Counted from the stretch's first letter, positions 12,103-23,833 are shown. The stretch is DNA of 64,000 nt from Bathynomus jamesi (GCA_023014485.1 JAJOZX010000877.1:1-64000), one strand, 5' to 3'. Notes: a model not told the origin generated them from the sequence alone. Numbers and translations: made by a program.

Positions 12103-13371
12103 TAGCCTTTCACAATTAAAAAAGATAGTGAGCTCCATATTACTAAAGCAGACAAGGCTAACACCTTAGTCATTATGGACAAAGTGGATTACATTGGAAA
12201 GATGAATGAGCTGCTTCAGGACCCCGCCACATACGTGAAACTTAGGAAGAACCCACAGGATGATGTCATCAAATCATTCAATAGTGGCTTGAAACGCATT
12301 CTCAAAGATCATAAGGATTTAATTCCCCTTTTTTTGTCCACTTCACCTGCTCTGCCTTATCTTTATGGTCTTATTAAAACCCACAAACCGGGTAACCCTA
12401 TGCGCCCTATTATTAGCTCGGTGGGCTCTATTACCTATAAACTCTCCAAATGGCTTGTTAATGTTTTGTCCCCCATTCTTGGAACTGTCTCTGATTCACA
12501 CGTAAAAAATTCCATGGATCTCACTGAAAAATTGAATAATGTTCGCATTAATACCAACGATAGATTGATCAGTTTCGACGTTTGTTCATTGTTCACAAAA
12601 GTGCCGATTGATGATATGCTTGACTTTCTCGCCAGAGAATTACATAATTATGATTTACCATTACCTGCACACACTGTTTTGGAGCTTATTAAGCTTTGTA
12701 TCAAGGATTGTAAATTCACTTTCAATGGCGAGCATTATCAACAAGTTTTTGGGATGGCCATGGGCAACCCTTTGTCGCCCCTTCTCTCCAATATTTATAT
12801 GGAGTTTTTTGAAATTACTTACATTCCGAGAATCCTGGGGGTTGGCATCCCTTGGTTGCGGTACGTCGACGATATTTTGTGTATCTGGCCCATGAATCGT
12901 GACCTGGATGACTTCCTCCTTCAGTTAAATGACCAAGTCCCCTCCATTAAATTTACTTTAGAAGTGGAACAAGACAACTCAATCCCGTTTTTTGATGTGC
13001 GTGTTCATAGGGATAGCCCGGGTTTTAAGTTTAGTATCTATCGGAAAAAAACAAACAATTTGTCCTACGTACACTTTTACTCTGGACATGACACCCCTAT
13101 TAAAAAGGCCATATTTTCCTCAATGTTTCTCCGCGCTCTTAGGATCGCCAGTCCGGAATACATCGATGCCGAATTGGAAAATATCAACGGTATTGGAAGT
13201 GAGTTGTGTTACCCATCGGCGTTCATGGAATCTTGTCTTAATAAGGCTAAACGAACCTTCTATCGTGTGAATAATAACACTCGCACCTTGTCAAAGAATA
13301 TTTTAGTACTTCCATTTTTCCCGGGCTTCTTAGGCATTGCTAATGTACTTAAACTTTTGGATATCAGGTAG
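12103..13371 (+). pseudogene. Penelope-type reverse transcriptase
   Basis: Open from after the TAG at about 12100. It includes the ITKADKANTLVIMD motif typical of Penelope N-termini just before the ATG at 12175. Residues are counted from that ATG. Motif A is SFDVCSLFTKVP with Asp135. GMAMGNPLSP at 193-202 is motif B. YVDD at 230-233 is the catalytic motif C. YGLIKTHKPGNPMRPI at 64-79 is a family signature. The N-terminal region is missing or non-open. The frame stops at 13371, where a one-base shift separates it from the endonuclease. In the family the two domains are one protein (RT first, endonuclease at the C-terminus) acting in target-primed reverse transcription. Confidence 0.9.
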
Positions 13372-13784
13372 TTTTTTCATATAACAATATTGTGAAAAAC
13401 ATCATAGTAAAAAATAGCCCTACCAATAATTTAGGCATTATCTATAAAATTGGGTGTAAGCAATGTGATTCCTTTTACATAGGTCAGACGGGAAAGGATT
13501 TGCAAACGCGTGTAAAACAGCATCAATATTCCGTTAGAACGGGACAGTTGTCCAGTGCCCTTTTTGTCCATTTGTCAGAGTTATCCCATTGTATTGATTG
13601 GAATAATGTTTCAGTTTTGTTTCACTCTAGCAACATTGTTAATAGAAATATTCTTGAGTCGGCTATAATTCAACTTACAAATAACCTTAACATGAGTAAA
13701 GGTCTGTTTCAACTCGATCCCGTTGCTCTGAATTCTTTCAGAATGGATTTAAACAAAAAGGGCAGGTTGTTAAATCTTTGGTAA
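13372..13784 (+). pseudogene. GIY-YIG endonuclease domain of the Penelope-like element
   Basis: Continues the reverse transcriptase in another frame: VVFSYNN follows directly if the shift near 13365-13372 is bridged. The endonuclease shows GIIYKIGCKQCDSFYIGQTG, the GIY and YIG halves with a Cys pair between them, then LQTRVKQH with the conserved Arg. The stop is at 13782-13784. In Penelope-like elements this domain nicks the target DNA. The domain is complete in length (about 130 residues), but it is separated from its RT by the frameshift. Confidence 0.9.
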
Positions 13785-13982
13785 AAAATTTGTTTTTGTC
13801 TGTTGTTTCTCTTACAATTTTATTTTTCAATTTTTTGCTGTATGCGTGTATGTGTATGTATGTATGTGTATGTGAGTATGTGTGGGGTCATTGCAGTTAA
13901 ATGTGTTTGTATGTATATGTGTGTATATGTATGTATGTATGTGTGTATATGTATGTATGTATGTATGTATGTATGCAGTTAA

Positions 13983-14024
<42 letters not shown>

Positions 14025-14589
14025 ATGTACCTTACCTTACCTTACAACCTCACAAAGGTTCTGCGGGATGATTTCTCATTTCGCGAAGGTCAAGCTTGTA
14101 TATATATATATATGTGTGTGTGTGTTTGTGTGTTTGTATATATGTGTGTATATGTATATATATTTGGTTATGCGGGTTTACATGTGTACGTGTATTATTT
14201 GTAATTTTTTCAATTTATATTTATTTTTATTTCTTTATTCTTTTGCGACCTACCGTTTTTTCAGACAATAATTATAAAAACAAATTTGGTAATTTTTTTC
14301 CCTTATGCATATATATATATATATATTCTGTATATATTGCGTTTATATTTCGTATATATACCGTATATATGTTGTATATATATTTTATTGTTCTTTATAT
14401 ATCATCTAGGCATCATTTTGTTTTCCAATTTATATTTACTTGTACTTTTTTATTCGTTTGTGACTATAATATGCATATGTGGTAATTTTTCCCTTATAAA
14501 TTGGTGTGCCTCTCTTAAAATTTATCTTTCAATTTATTATTATTATTTTTTATTATTTTTTTAATAATTAATTTGTTGTTTTTTTTTTT
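13785..14589. repeat. Microsatellite-rich 3' region of the Penelope-like element
   Basis: Runs of (TGTA)n, (TA)n and (TG)n at 13845-14020, 14098-14165 and 14306-14390, and T-runs near 14520-14600. It contains a short unique block (about 14038-14097, ending GGTCAAGCTTGT) that recurs at about 24048-24100. Frames through these repeats are not genes. Confidence 0.6.
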
Positions 14590-14799
14590 TTTTTGGTTTA
14601 TTTCTTTTTTTTTTGTGACATATATATCAATTTGGCAGCATCTATTAAATTGATTGTAAAAACTTCCCTTTTGAGCTTGAATTGGTAGACTCCACTTACA
14701 ATATTTATATTTATTTTTATTTCTTTATTCTTTTGTGACCTGTTCCATAAACAAGCCATTTGAATTTATATTGAAGGTCGGCCAAAGTGCTAAAAGTGT

Positions 14800-14845
<46 letters not shown>

Positions 14846-15048
14846 ATATATTTGTGGTTTTTTTTTTTTATTTGCCTGTTTATTTCTTTATGATTATTTA
14901 GGCTGTGACATATATATCACTAAGGCACTATTTTGTAATTAATTTTTTCTCAATTTATATTTATATTTATTTTTATTTCTTTATTCTTTTGTGATATATA
15001 AATGTTGGCTCCTCCCACAATTTTTTCTATGCTTACTATATATATGTA

Positions 15049-15091
<43 letters not shown>

Positions 15092-15242
15092 GTGAATATG
15101 TATGTATGTATGTTTATTTTTGTAACCTATATATTGCCTTGATCTGTCCTTTCACTCCAGTGTTCCTGAGGATGTCATTAGACGAAAGCGCTTGAGCACC
15201 CCTTTGTGTTTCTTTTTTCCTTCGTGGTTTTATTCATCATAA
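14590..15242 (-). repeat. Right inverted arm of the Penelope-like element
   Basis: Mirror of the left arm. On the plus strand, near 15170-15200, it carries CTGAGGA, then a short GTC-ATTA-GAC stem-loop, then GAAA. This is the order of a hammerhead ribozyme core; see the findings. Confidence 0.8.
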
Positions 15243-17798
15243 ATACTTTTCACGTGTCACTTTCGTGAAATAATTTTTCATATATATATATATATTCATA
15301 ATTATGCATTTCCACTTATCACTCCTATAAATAAACCTACATACTTCGAGCCATTCTTATCTTCACCGACACTTTATTGACTTTTCAAAAATAATTCACT
15401 GACAAGTCAAAAAAAAAATGAATCAATATATTTTAAAATTAACAGCACTTAAAATGAAGAAATGCATTGAAGAATATCGTGAGTTTCATAAAGAAAAATT
15501 CCTAATGAATTCTCATTAAAAATGGCTTTGAAGAACAGTTTGTTAATTACTTCATAGAAATGAATAGAGAAATTAAAAAAAATGCAAGTTATAAAATACT
15601 GAAATGGGAATAATCCAGCCGTGATAATAACCTGCTTCGTCAAATGAGTAATGACAGTGATGTTTTAAAAACTGATTAACGCTAATATGATTTATTTAGT
15701 TATCGCGAATACTCCGTTTGATTTTAGAGAATTAAATGTTTTAGCTGCTGTAACTGCAGTGGAAGTATTTACTTCCGTTTATATTTTAGTCTAGGATGGC
15801 TATGATTTTCTGCAAGTAGTTATTATTAAGAAATATATATGACTGTCATTCTCAGGAGACTTTAAAAAAAGTGACTTGTATTAATATTAAGGGTTATTTG
15901 AAACAAATGTATGAAATTCATCAATCATTTAAACAGTTTGAACGATCTTTTTATCCTCTTCCTTCGATACTGAGAAGGGAAAGCGAAATAAAGGTAATTC
16001 AAAATACTAAATTCGAGTCTGTTAACCCTGCAATATACTATCTCGTCAAACGTCCCGTAATGTTAAATATTGCTACGGATGTGGTACAACCATCATCACC
16101 TGGTACGAAATTAAAGATAAACACCGAACTATACTGTTCATCAGATGAAATAAATTATACGTAAAAATGAACGCAAAACCTTATTCGGGTGTATCCTTTA
16201 CTTCAGTAGTCAAAGAACCGCACCACTCTCCTCATCGACCTTCCAGCGAATCCCCCGAAGGAGTTGGAGGGGAGAACGTGCCTGTGAGACACTGCGGGTT
16301 GAAATGACCCTGTCGAGAGCCAAAGTATGAATAAATAAAAGAACGCTTTACCCTCTGGCCCAACTTTTAAAGCCACTTGAACAGTTAAAATACTTACTAT
16401 ATTATACTGCTGAAGTTATATTTGGTAATTTGCATATATGACAATTAAATTTTGGTTTTCAAGTAAAAATGTTTTAAAAATATTTCTTACTTGGAAAAAA
16501 GTTTATCTTCTTAATTGAAAATTTGTGTTGAATTATTCTTTCATCACCTTTATTTCGTGTATTATAAGCGCAAAACTATAAATATTTAAAGCTTGTATGA
16601 AGAAATATTTGACCCAAAGTTATGAATGCCTTCCAACACAAATGTTAAAACTCATCCTATAATCACTCTTAAAATACTAACTTGCATGTTTAAAAAGAAG
16701 TTCTGATTTATTTTGCAATTATTTTTTTATGAATAAATTATCTTAAGGCAAAATTACAACGAACAAGCTATAGGATAAAATTGTACTGTGATTTATTGCG
16801 ACACGCCAACAATTAAACAGTTATTTTAAGTCATCTTTCATAACTTTCATACAAGTCAGCGGAGAAATTTTTAATATACTGTAATTTTCCAATCATTCAA
16901 CCAGTGGTTCTGAATCATTTTGACTGGTAATATAAAAATTCAAAAATCTTTATTCAGAAAAGAATACAAGTGACAGTTTTGCAAGTTTTACGTATTTGAT
17001 ATGACAGTAATACATATATTCACAGAACTCTAATCTGAATATGCCGTTGGAAGCATGGAGGCTTTTAGGCAAAATTAATGGCATTTAATTTATTTATTAC
17101 ATAAAAAAATAAAAGTAGCAAGTAATAGTAACAGTGATAACCAATAATAATAATAAATACAATATAAAATTTACAAAATTTTAAATGAAATGATTTATTG
17201 CATATTAATTAGAAAATAATTAATGCTCAATAAAAAAAATATAAAAAAGAATAGATAACGAAATTAAAGGTGCTTAATGAAATTAGCATATTTTAAATAG
17301 TTGATTATAAAATGGGGACTTCATTACTATGGTGAAAATGGCAGTAGTGAACTTATACATTAGTAAGATCTAATGAAGTTCTTTTTTTGATATGCAAAAT
17401 ACATTTAGTAATGAAGCCTGCTTGATTTGAATGGGAATTGCATCCATACATCTGCTCCTTTGAAAGAGTGCATTTCGTGCAATTTCTATTATATAATTAG
17501 GTTTGTATATAAAATCCGTGGGCCGTCTGGTGTTATAACAATGGTGTATTTTGATAGGGGATGATTGCTCTTTGAATGGGTGATGTATGTTAATTTTCAT
17601 TGAAAACTTTAAGCATATTGATAGCAACGTTGAATTTGTATAAGTCATTTAGTTTTAAAATATTTATCTCTTTAAATATTAGAGAAATGTGACTTTGTTG
17701 TCATTATTCGAGAGTTCGCAGACATTTTTTATGAATTACTGTACTTTCAAAGGATGACTTGCATATTTCTTTGAGCTACACCATGTTGTAATGTAATA
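15243..17798. other. Noncoding stretch
   Basis: AT-rich throughout. A frame at 15871-16164 and one at 17370-17648 (minus) show no recognisable motif. A slightly GC-richer patch at 16190-16350 ends near ATGAATAAATAAAAG and could be the tail of an unidentified retroelement, but I cannot name it. Confidence 0.4.
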
Positions 17799-17896
17799 CA
17801 GGGTGTACATAAAGTCAGGATCTATTTTTGTGAAGCACTTGGAAATTATATGGAATTCAATCATAAAATGATAAAGTGGTAACATTTATTAAATAA

Positions 17897-18478
17897 TTAA
17901 GAGTACGATTCGACGTGACGCCCATCAGTATCCCTGCACAGCTCAAATCGTTCCGCAGCATTTCTAAACACATTCTGGAGCATTTGCGGGGTTATGTTAT
18001 CTGCAGCAGTTCGTATACGTGTACGTAAGTTTTCAAGACTCGTAATCTTCGTCTGATAGACGTGCGATTTGATAAAGCCCCATGCAAAGAAATTTAAAGG
18101 GGTTAAATCTGGTGATCTCGCTGGCCAAGGTCTGTTGCTTCCGCGTCCGATCCAGCGATTTGGAAAACGTCCATTTAGATCAGGGGTCGGGGAACCGGGG
18201 TAAATTACCCCAAATGGGGTAAAAATGAAAATCTCGGGGGTAATAAAGGCTCAATAAACATATAAATAAAATTGCACAAAAATTTATTATTTAATAAGCG
18301 AGGCTAATTATCAAAGTTATATTTTTTTCGAACAAATAATTTCAAGTCTAGGGGGTAATATCGTTGTACACAAATATATTTCGGGGTAATACCCAAAAAA
18401 GTTCGCCGACCACTGATTTAGATAATCCTGAACAATTTTGGCATAGTGACAAGGAGCACCATCATGTTGATAGACGAC
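17897..18478 (-). pseudogene. Mariner transposase C-terminal half, left arm (interrupted)
   Basis: Minus-strand translation ends in a stop at 17897-17899 and matches the right-arm copy. The insertion 18181-18415, with ATTTAGAT on both sides, splits it. A fragment only, lacking the N-terminal half and the first catalytic Asp. Confidence 0.75.
18181..18415. mobile_element. hAT-type MITE, 235 bp
   Basis: Ends CAGGGGTCGGGGAACC and (reverse complement) CAGTGGTCGGCGAAC, flanked by an exact 8-bp duplication ATTTAGAT (18173-18180, 18416-18423). The CAG-TGG type ends and 8-bp duplication are the hAT signature. No coding content. Confidence 0.85.
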
Positions 18479-18490
18479 GGGGAGAGGATT

Positions 18491-18838
18491 GTTAGTACCG
18501 TCGTCTATCAACATGATGGTGCTCCTTGTCACTATGCCAAAATTGTTCAGGATTATCTAAATGGACGTTTTCCAAATCGCTGGATCGGACGCGGAAGCAA
18601 CAGACCTTGGCCAGCGAGATCACCAGATTTAACCCCTTTAGATTTCTTTGCATGGAGCTTTATCAAATCGCACGTCTATCAGACGAAGATTACGAGTCTT
18701 GAAAACTTACGTACACGTATACGAACTGCTGCAGATAACATAACCCGGCAAATGCTCCAGAATGTGTTTAAAAATGCTGCGGAACGATTTGAGCTGTGCA
18801 GGGATACTGATGGGCGTCACGTCGAATCCTACTCTTAA
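18491..18838 (+). pseudogene. Mariner transposase C-terminal half, right arm
   Basis: Reads VVYQHDGAPCHYAKIVQDYLN, then RWIGRGSNRPWPARSPDLTPLDFFAWSF, then the C-terminal helical region ending HVESYS and a stop. QHDGAPCH carries the second catalytic Asp, and the third acidic residue lies in SPDLTPLD, as in mariner-type enzymes. The N-terminal DNA-binding half and first Asp are absent because the palindrome turns around here. Upstream frame content belongs to the mirrored arm. Confidence 0.8.
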
Positions 18839-19106
18839 TTATTTAATAAATGTTACCACTTTATCATTTTATGATTGAATTCCATATAATTTCCAAATGC
18901 TTCACAAAAATAGATCCTGACTTTATGTACACCCTGTATAATAAATGTGAGTGGATGAAGGATAAGGTAAGGAATATGATTTGAAAAAAGGTTGTTTTTT
19001 TTAGTTTAAATAGTATACAGAGAAATCTTGATATTTTGGATTTAATATGTTGTACATGACTTCAAATTTAGTTTTTCGTCTAAATTAATGCCAAGTACTT
19101 TAACCT

Positions 19107-19970
19107 GAAGCCTGATTCACTTTTCATAAACTTCTGCAACATTCGTGTCCTTTCCTCAAGTTTTCAATCTGTTGAACACCACCTCTCCTCCTCCAAACTT
19201 CATCTTCTCTTCATCACTGAAACTCAGGTGTCTGGGACGACTGACAGCAACCCCTTTTCTGTACCCACTTACTTTCTCTATACTCAGTTTCATTCCATAG
19301 GTGGAAAGGTGGATGATGCGTATATGTAGGCAATGATCTAACTTGTTCTCGTATTTCCGAACTCGAATCTTCTGAATTCTATGCTCTCTGGCTACGGCTT
19401 ACATGCCAATCTCAAACTAAATACATCTGTGCTGTTTACCCTTCTCCTAATTCTACTGACTATCCAAAATTCTTTGACTACCTCACTTCCAAAGGGAAAT
19501 ACATTCTTTTCCGCTCTCCCTTTGTTGAAATCTCCATTTTAGGAGATTTCAATGTTCACCACCACCTTTGACTTTCCTCCCATTTCACTAACATCCCTAG
19601 TGAACTAGCTTAAAACTTTTCTATCATGAATGACCTACAGCAGATCGTACAATACTCTACTCATATCCCCGATCGCCTTGGAGATAGGCCCAGCATTCTG
19701 GATTTATTTCTCACCTCTCATCCTTATTACTCAGTCAAACATTTTTCTTCGTTGGGCTCCTCCGACCACAATCTTTGGATCCTCCCAAGAGGAGACACCT
19801 TTGGCGCTTTGGCGCAGCTGATTGGAAGGCCCTTAGGCAGTACTTCTGTGATTTCCCATGGAATGATTACTGCTTCCGTGGCCGGAGCCCTTCCGAGTGT
19901 GTTGAGCGCATCAGGTGATTCTCTCAGGTATGGAGGCGTACATTCCATATTCTATTCCAAATACTTATAA
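19107..19970 (+). pseudogene. LINE endonuclease region (copy 1)
   Basis: Frameshifted apurinic-type endonuclease. DSLFINFCNI begins near 19107 and FITETQVS follows near 19210. ILGDFNVHH and then [21 protein letters not shown] and GSSDHN appear near 19535-19770. The SDH motif is one of the catalytic signatures of this nuclease fold. Several shifts and stops make it non-functional. Confidence 0.75.
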
Positions 19971-20164
19971 AAAAAATTGGTTCAACTTCACTTGTTCCTA
20001 ATGCTATCCGTAACAGAGAGGAGGCTTTCAGAAGGTACCCTCGCCATCCAACTCCTGTCTCTCACTTAGTTTAGATTTCTGCCTGGAAACGTGCAAAATC
20101 TGTTCTTCGATTCCCCAAAAGTTCCTTCATCACTGCTGCTCCTCCATCGCCTCTTCCCTCGGAC

Positions 20165-21175
20165 TTAATTATGTCTGAAATTAGAATCTCTCCCAAAGAT
20201 GCCTTTTCTGCCTTATCTGGACTCAACTCCAAGAAGGCGTACGGTCCTGATGGTGTCCCTCCTCTTGTTCTCAATTCTTAAGAACTGTGCTTCTGTGCTG
20301 ACGCCCTGCTTAGGCAAACTCTTTAGTCTTTGCATTTCATCCAGTATTTTCCCTTCCTGCTGGAAGTTCGCTTTCATTCAGCCTATCCCAAAGAAATGTG
20401 GCCGTTCTCAACCCTACAACTATCGTCCAATTGCTTTGATTTATTCCCTTTCTAAAGTTTTGGAATCTATCCTTAAAAGGATAGTGGAAGACTTCTTTTC
20501 TCACAAACTTCTTTCATATTGTCAGTATAGGCTCCGCAAGGGACGCCCTACTGTTGACTTTCTTGCATATCTCTCTGACTCTTGGTTATCTTTCTTCCAG
20601 GATTTCGATGAAACCTTTGCCATTGCACTAGACATATCAAAAGGTTTTGATAGAGTCTGGCACAAATCTTTAATTTCGAAATTGCCCTCCTTCGGTTTCA
20701 ATCCTCCTACTATATCCGTGCCTTCCTCTCTAATTCCCATTCTGGCCGATCTATAGCTGCAGTTGTAGATGTCCACTGTTCATCTCCTAAAGCTATTAAC
20801 AGTGGTATTCCTCAGGGTTCTGTCCTGTTACCCACTCTTTTCCTTTCATTTATCAATGATCTATTAAGTTGCACTTCCTGTCCTATCTACTCCTATGCCG
20901 ATGATTCCACTCTTCACTTCTCCATCCGCTTCCCAAAGCCATCTCTGACTGGGGCTTTCACTGTCTCAAAAACTCAGCTCCTCCATCTGTCTACTCGTCA
21001 CAATTTTCCACTCGACTATATCCTTACCTTCAACAATACAACTCAGTCCTTCCTCTTTTGTTAACATTATTAGAGTTTCCTTTTCTCATGATCTTTCCTG
21101 AAAACATCACATATACTCTCTTTCCAAAACGGCTTCTAAGAGGTTAGGTGTTAGGTGTGCGTACCGCCTACACGG
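20165..21175 (+). pseudogene. LINE reverse transcriptase region (copy 1)
   Basis: Reading across frames shows SALSGLNSKKAYGPDGVPP (about 20208), FIQPIPKKCGRS, YNYRPIALIYSLSKV and ALDISKGFDRVWHKSL (motif A Asp, about 20625). Motif B follows as SGIPQGSVLLPTLF (about 20800) and motif C as YADDSTLHF (about 20893). The catalytic YADD is retained, but the frame is broken between domains. Its end joins the hAT-type MITE at 21176. Confidence 0.85.
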
Positions 21176-21807
21176 CAGTGGCGGAGTGTGGTTCTCCCCG
21201 TCCCTGGGGCAAGCTTTCTTCGCCGGCTCCCCCCTTGGCCCTTAGATGTTGATAATATGATAAATTGGATCACCTGAAGATCCGTCACCCTAGCGTATTT
21301 TAGTTAGCTTTATAAGGCTAACTAACGAAAATATCACGACTTAACCTAACCAATTGTTACGTCAACTGTACGCCCTTGATGAATGGTTAGGTTAGGTCGT
21401 GATATTTTCGTTAGTTAGCCTTATAAAGCTAACTAAAAAAGGCTGGGGTGACGGATCTTCAGGTGATCCGCTAAATTGCTAATATATTGCAGTAAAAAAT
21501 TAACTTACTACTTTTTTATTTATTTTATATGGTACCCTTTGGTTGTGAATATGCTTTTCACACCTTGATAATATAATTTTAAGACCCAAACGCATGTTTA
21601 TTAGACATGCATGTACAGTATATATACACCCTTACTATCGTACACACATAATTATAGTGCGTACTGCTATTTTATAACAAAATTTGTACTGAGATTATAA
21701 GAAAATTGGTCGTTAAAAATTTAGTAAGCATGCAGGAAAAACATCCACCAGGACCCAAGCCCTGGGGCACTTGCCTCCCTCAGCCCACCCCAGACGCTCC
21801 GCCACTG
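21176..21807. mobile_element. hAT-type MITE, 632 bp, inserted in LINE copy 1
   Basis: Ends CAGTGGCGGAG and CTCCGCCACTG, flanked by an imperfect 8-bp duplication (CTACACGG at 21168-21175, CTCCGCGG at 21808-21815; two mismatches). No transposase. It contains the 203-bp palindrome 21267-21469, a later insertion. Confidence 0.75.
21267..21469. mobile_element. 203-bp palindromic MITE, copy 1
   Basis: Starts GGATCACCTGAAGATC and ends with its complement. Inside, both arms carry TTAGTTAGC, GATATTTTCGTTAG and CTAACCTAACC-like segments. It is flanked by GATAAATT and GCTAAATT (7 of 8 identical). Same length and ends as 24605-24807. Confidence 0.8.
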
Positions 21808-21815
21808 CTCCGCGG

Positions 21816-22295
21816 CTTCTTCATCCCTCATTCAATTGGTGTCTATGTATAGGGGTCTTATCCGCCTCTGTATGGAGTACGCTTCTCATCTGTGGAGGGG
21901 CTCAGTCAACACAGCTCTACTTGACCGGGTGGAATCAAAGGCTTTTCGTCTCCTCAATTCCCCACTTCTTATTGACTGTCTTCAGTCCCTCTCTCTTCGC
22001 CGGAATGTTACCTTACTCTGTTTTTAATATCGCTATTATAACGGACACAGGTCTTCTGAACTCTAACTGCATGCCTCCTCCTTTAAGGAGAGCACGCAGT
22101 ACCAACCTTTCTACACTTTCTCATTCCTATTCTGTCCAACTATCTAATGCAAAGGTTAATCGGTATTTTCAGTCTTTCATCTACTCAACTGGTCACCTCT
22201 GGAACAATCTTCCTCAATCCATCTTTCCTCCTCTCTGTGGCCTCCAATCTTTCAAAAGCAGTGTGTCCAGGCATCTCGAAAACCATGGACCTTGA
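21816..22295 (+). pseudogene. LINE C-terminal domain (copy 1)
   Basis: Resumes after the MITE: YRGLIRLCMEYASHLW, LLDRVESKAFRLLNSP, then in another frame MPPPLRRARSTNLSTLSHSY, SVQLSNAKVNRY and GHLWNNLPQSIFPP, up to the stop at 22293-22295. This is the conserved post-RT tail of this LINE group. Confidence 0.8.
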
Positions 22296-22403
22296 ATTTG
22301 GCTCTCTTCTTCTTCAATGAGAGGAGGGGAGGATTTCAGGGGCTAGGGGCATTCGCCCTTGGCCCCTCCTTCCTGCAAAAAATAAAAATATACACCGCAT
22401 ATA

Positions 22404-22434
<31 letters not shown>

Positions 22435-22437
<3 letters not shown>

Positions 22438-23006
22438 GGTGTCCGAGAATTATCTGTACAATTTTTGGCTGTTATTAAAAGTCAACCATGAAGTGTAGAA
22501 ATTCCAGTGTTGTCCCATTTTACAGAGAATCTCATTAAGTTTTCTCTGATACCACGTTTTGACAAGTTTTTAGAAATGTACGCGGGTGACAGACATTGAT
22601 GGTTTAAAAGCAAGAATCAGAGCTGCTATTGAGCGAATTGATGTGGATATGCTGCAGCGTACATGGCAACATTTGGAGTATCGATTGGATGTTTTGCGAA
22701 TCACTAATGGTGCACATATCGAATGTTTGTAACAACGTTACTTTAATAAAAGAAACTTTTGAAAATACAGATTCTAAATAATCTTGTTTAAGAATTTTAC
22801 GTGTGTTATCAAGAATTTTATTAAAAGATGAAATTGTACAGATAATGTTCGGACACACTGGAATTTCAAAAAAACTTGTCAAAACTTGGTATCAGAAAAA
22901 ACTTAATGAGATTCTCTGTAAAATGGGACAACACTGGAATTTCTACACTTCATGGTTGACTTTTAATAACAGCCAAAAATTGTACAGATAATTCTCGGAC
23001 ACCCTG
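22435..23006. mobile_element. Mariner deletion derivative with about 135-bp inverted repeats
   Basis: TA-flanked (22433-22434 and 23007-23008), ends CAGGGTGTCCGAGAATTATC and complement. The inverted repeats extend about 135 bp. Between them a short relic reads GLKARIRAAIERIDVDMLQRT (22597-22662) and ends at a stop near 22731, the extreme C-terminus of a mariner-type transposase. Sits inside (TA)n. Confidence 0.85.
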
Positions 23007-23013
23007 TATATAT

Positions 23014-23059
<46 letters not shown>

Positions 23060-23778
23060 TATATATATATATATACACTCGTACATACATACTATATATT
23101 CACAACATTCACATATCCAACAGCTAAAAAAAAAGCGGTTGTAGTAAAGGAAGACCGCATGTAAAAACGTGATATTATACGGTTATACACAGTGAGACTG
23201 TAGACTTGAAAGTTAGAAAATTATAGAATTATAAGAACTTAAAATTAAAAATTAAAACTTGAAAATTTCATCATTACAGAATCTTAAAATTAACGACGGG
23301 CTTTTCCTCTATTAATATTAATATAAGGACATTTTTGTGATGAAAATTAGAAGTCAGACATTGGAAATTACATATTTCAAGGATGGTTAAGTTTTAACGC
23401 AAGTTAATGTGGAAGTAATTTAATTGTTACATTACGCAATTCACATACTTTTTACACACTTTTAAACTGTAGTAATCATTACCAAAGTGACATTGCGTGT
23501 CGCAAGATTTTTGTCGGAGATTAGTTAAGTTTTCAATGTCAAAGGGTCATAAATCATTTTTATGAAATTGCACGATATTACAAGTTGTAAGTACCGTTGT
23601 GTTTTGCTTTTTATTTATTAAATATCGAATGTCAATGAATTAAATATCAATATGTACAGCGGCGTATGCTAATTATTAAACCTTTACCTACTGTATGTGT
23701 GAAATGCGGCACTGTAAAGCTTTCAAAGACGCGGTACACCATTTTAATTAACCATGACCACACCATCTGGTAAAAAAA

Positions 23779-23833
<55 letters not shown>

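Larger units (their letters stand above)
11394..15242 (+). mobile_element. Penelope-like retroelement with inverted terminal arms
   Basis: The coding core (reverse transcriptase then GIY-YIG endonuclease) is bracketed by long inverted repeats, about 11394-12080 and 14590-15242. They match as reverse complements, including the sequence around GACGAAAGCGCTTGAGCACC near each outer end and GGTCGGCCAAAGTGC further in. Penelope-like elements often carry terminal repeats in direct or inverted orientation. (TA)n tracts interrupt both arms at corresponding places. The coding part is 5'-truncated and frameshifted, so this copy is inactive. Confidence 0.85.
17799..18936. mobile_element. Mirror-image mariner relic (two 3' halves, inverted)
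   Basis: Flanked by TA dinucleotides (17797-17798 and 18937-18938) and starting CAGGGTGTACATAAAGTCAG, with the reverse complement at the right end. The whole length is palindromic: the left arm encodes on the minus strand the same transposase C-terminal half that the right arm encodes on the plus strand. The arms meet at about 18480-18503 with only a short spacer. The left arm is longer because a small hAT-type MITE (18181-18415) sits in it. Confidence 0.85.
19095..22385 (+). mobile_element. Jockey-like LINE, copy 1 (plus), with nested insertions
   Basis: Endonuclease, reverse transcriptase and a conserved C-terminal domain appear in order on the plus strand with many frameshifts. The 3' end (ATTCGCCCTTGGCC..TCCTTCCTG, about 22350-22375) matches the 3' end of the minus-strand copy at 26641-26680. 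A hAT-type MITE (21176-21807), itself holding a 203-bp palindromic MITE, interrupts the C-terminal region. Similar ORFs are, to my memory, abundant in decapod crustacean genomes; this is the main ground for guessing the organism. Confidence 0.85.

Noticed and set aside
15871..16164. Possible host exon of 97 residues
   Set aside because: No motif, no splice context I could support and AT-driven codon content; left as noncoding.
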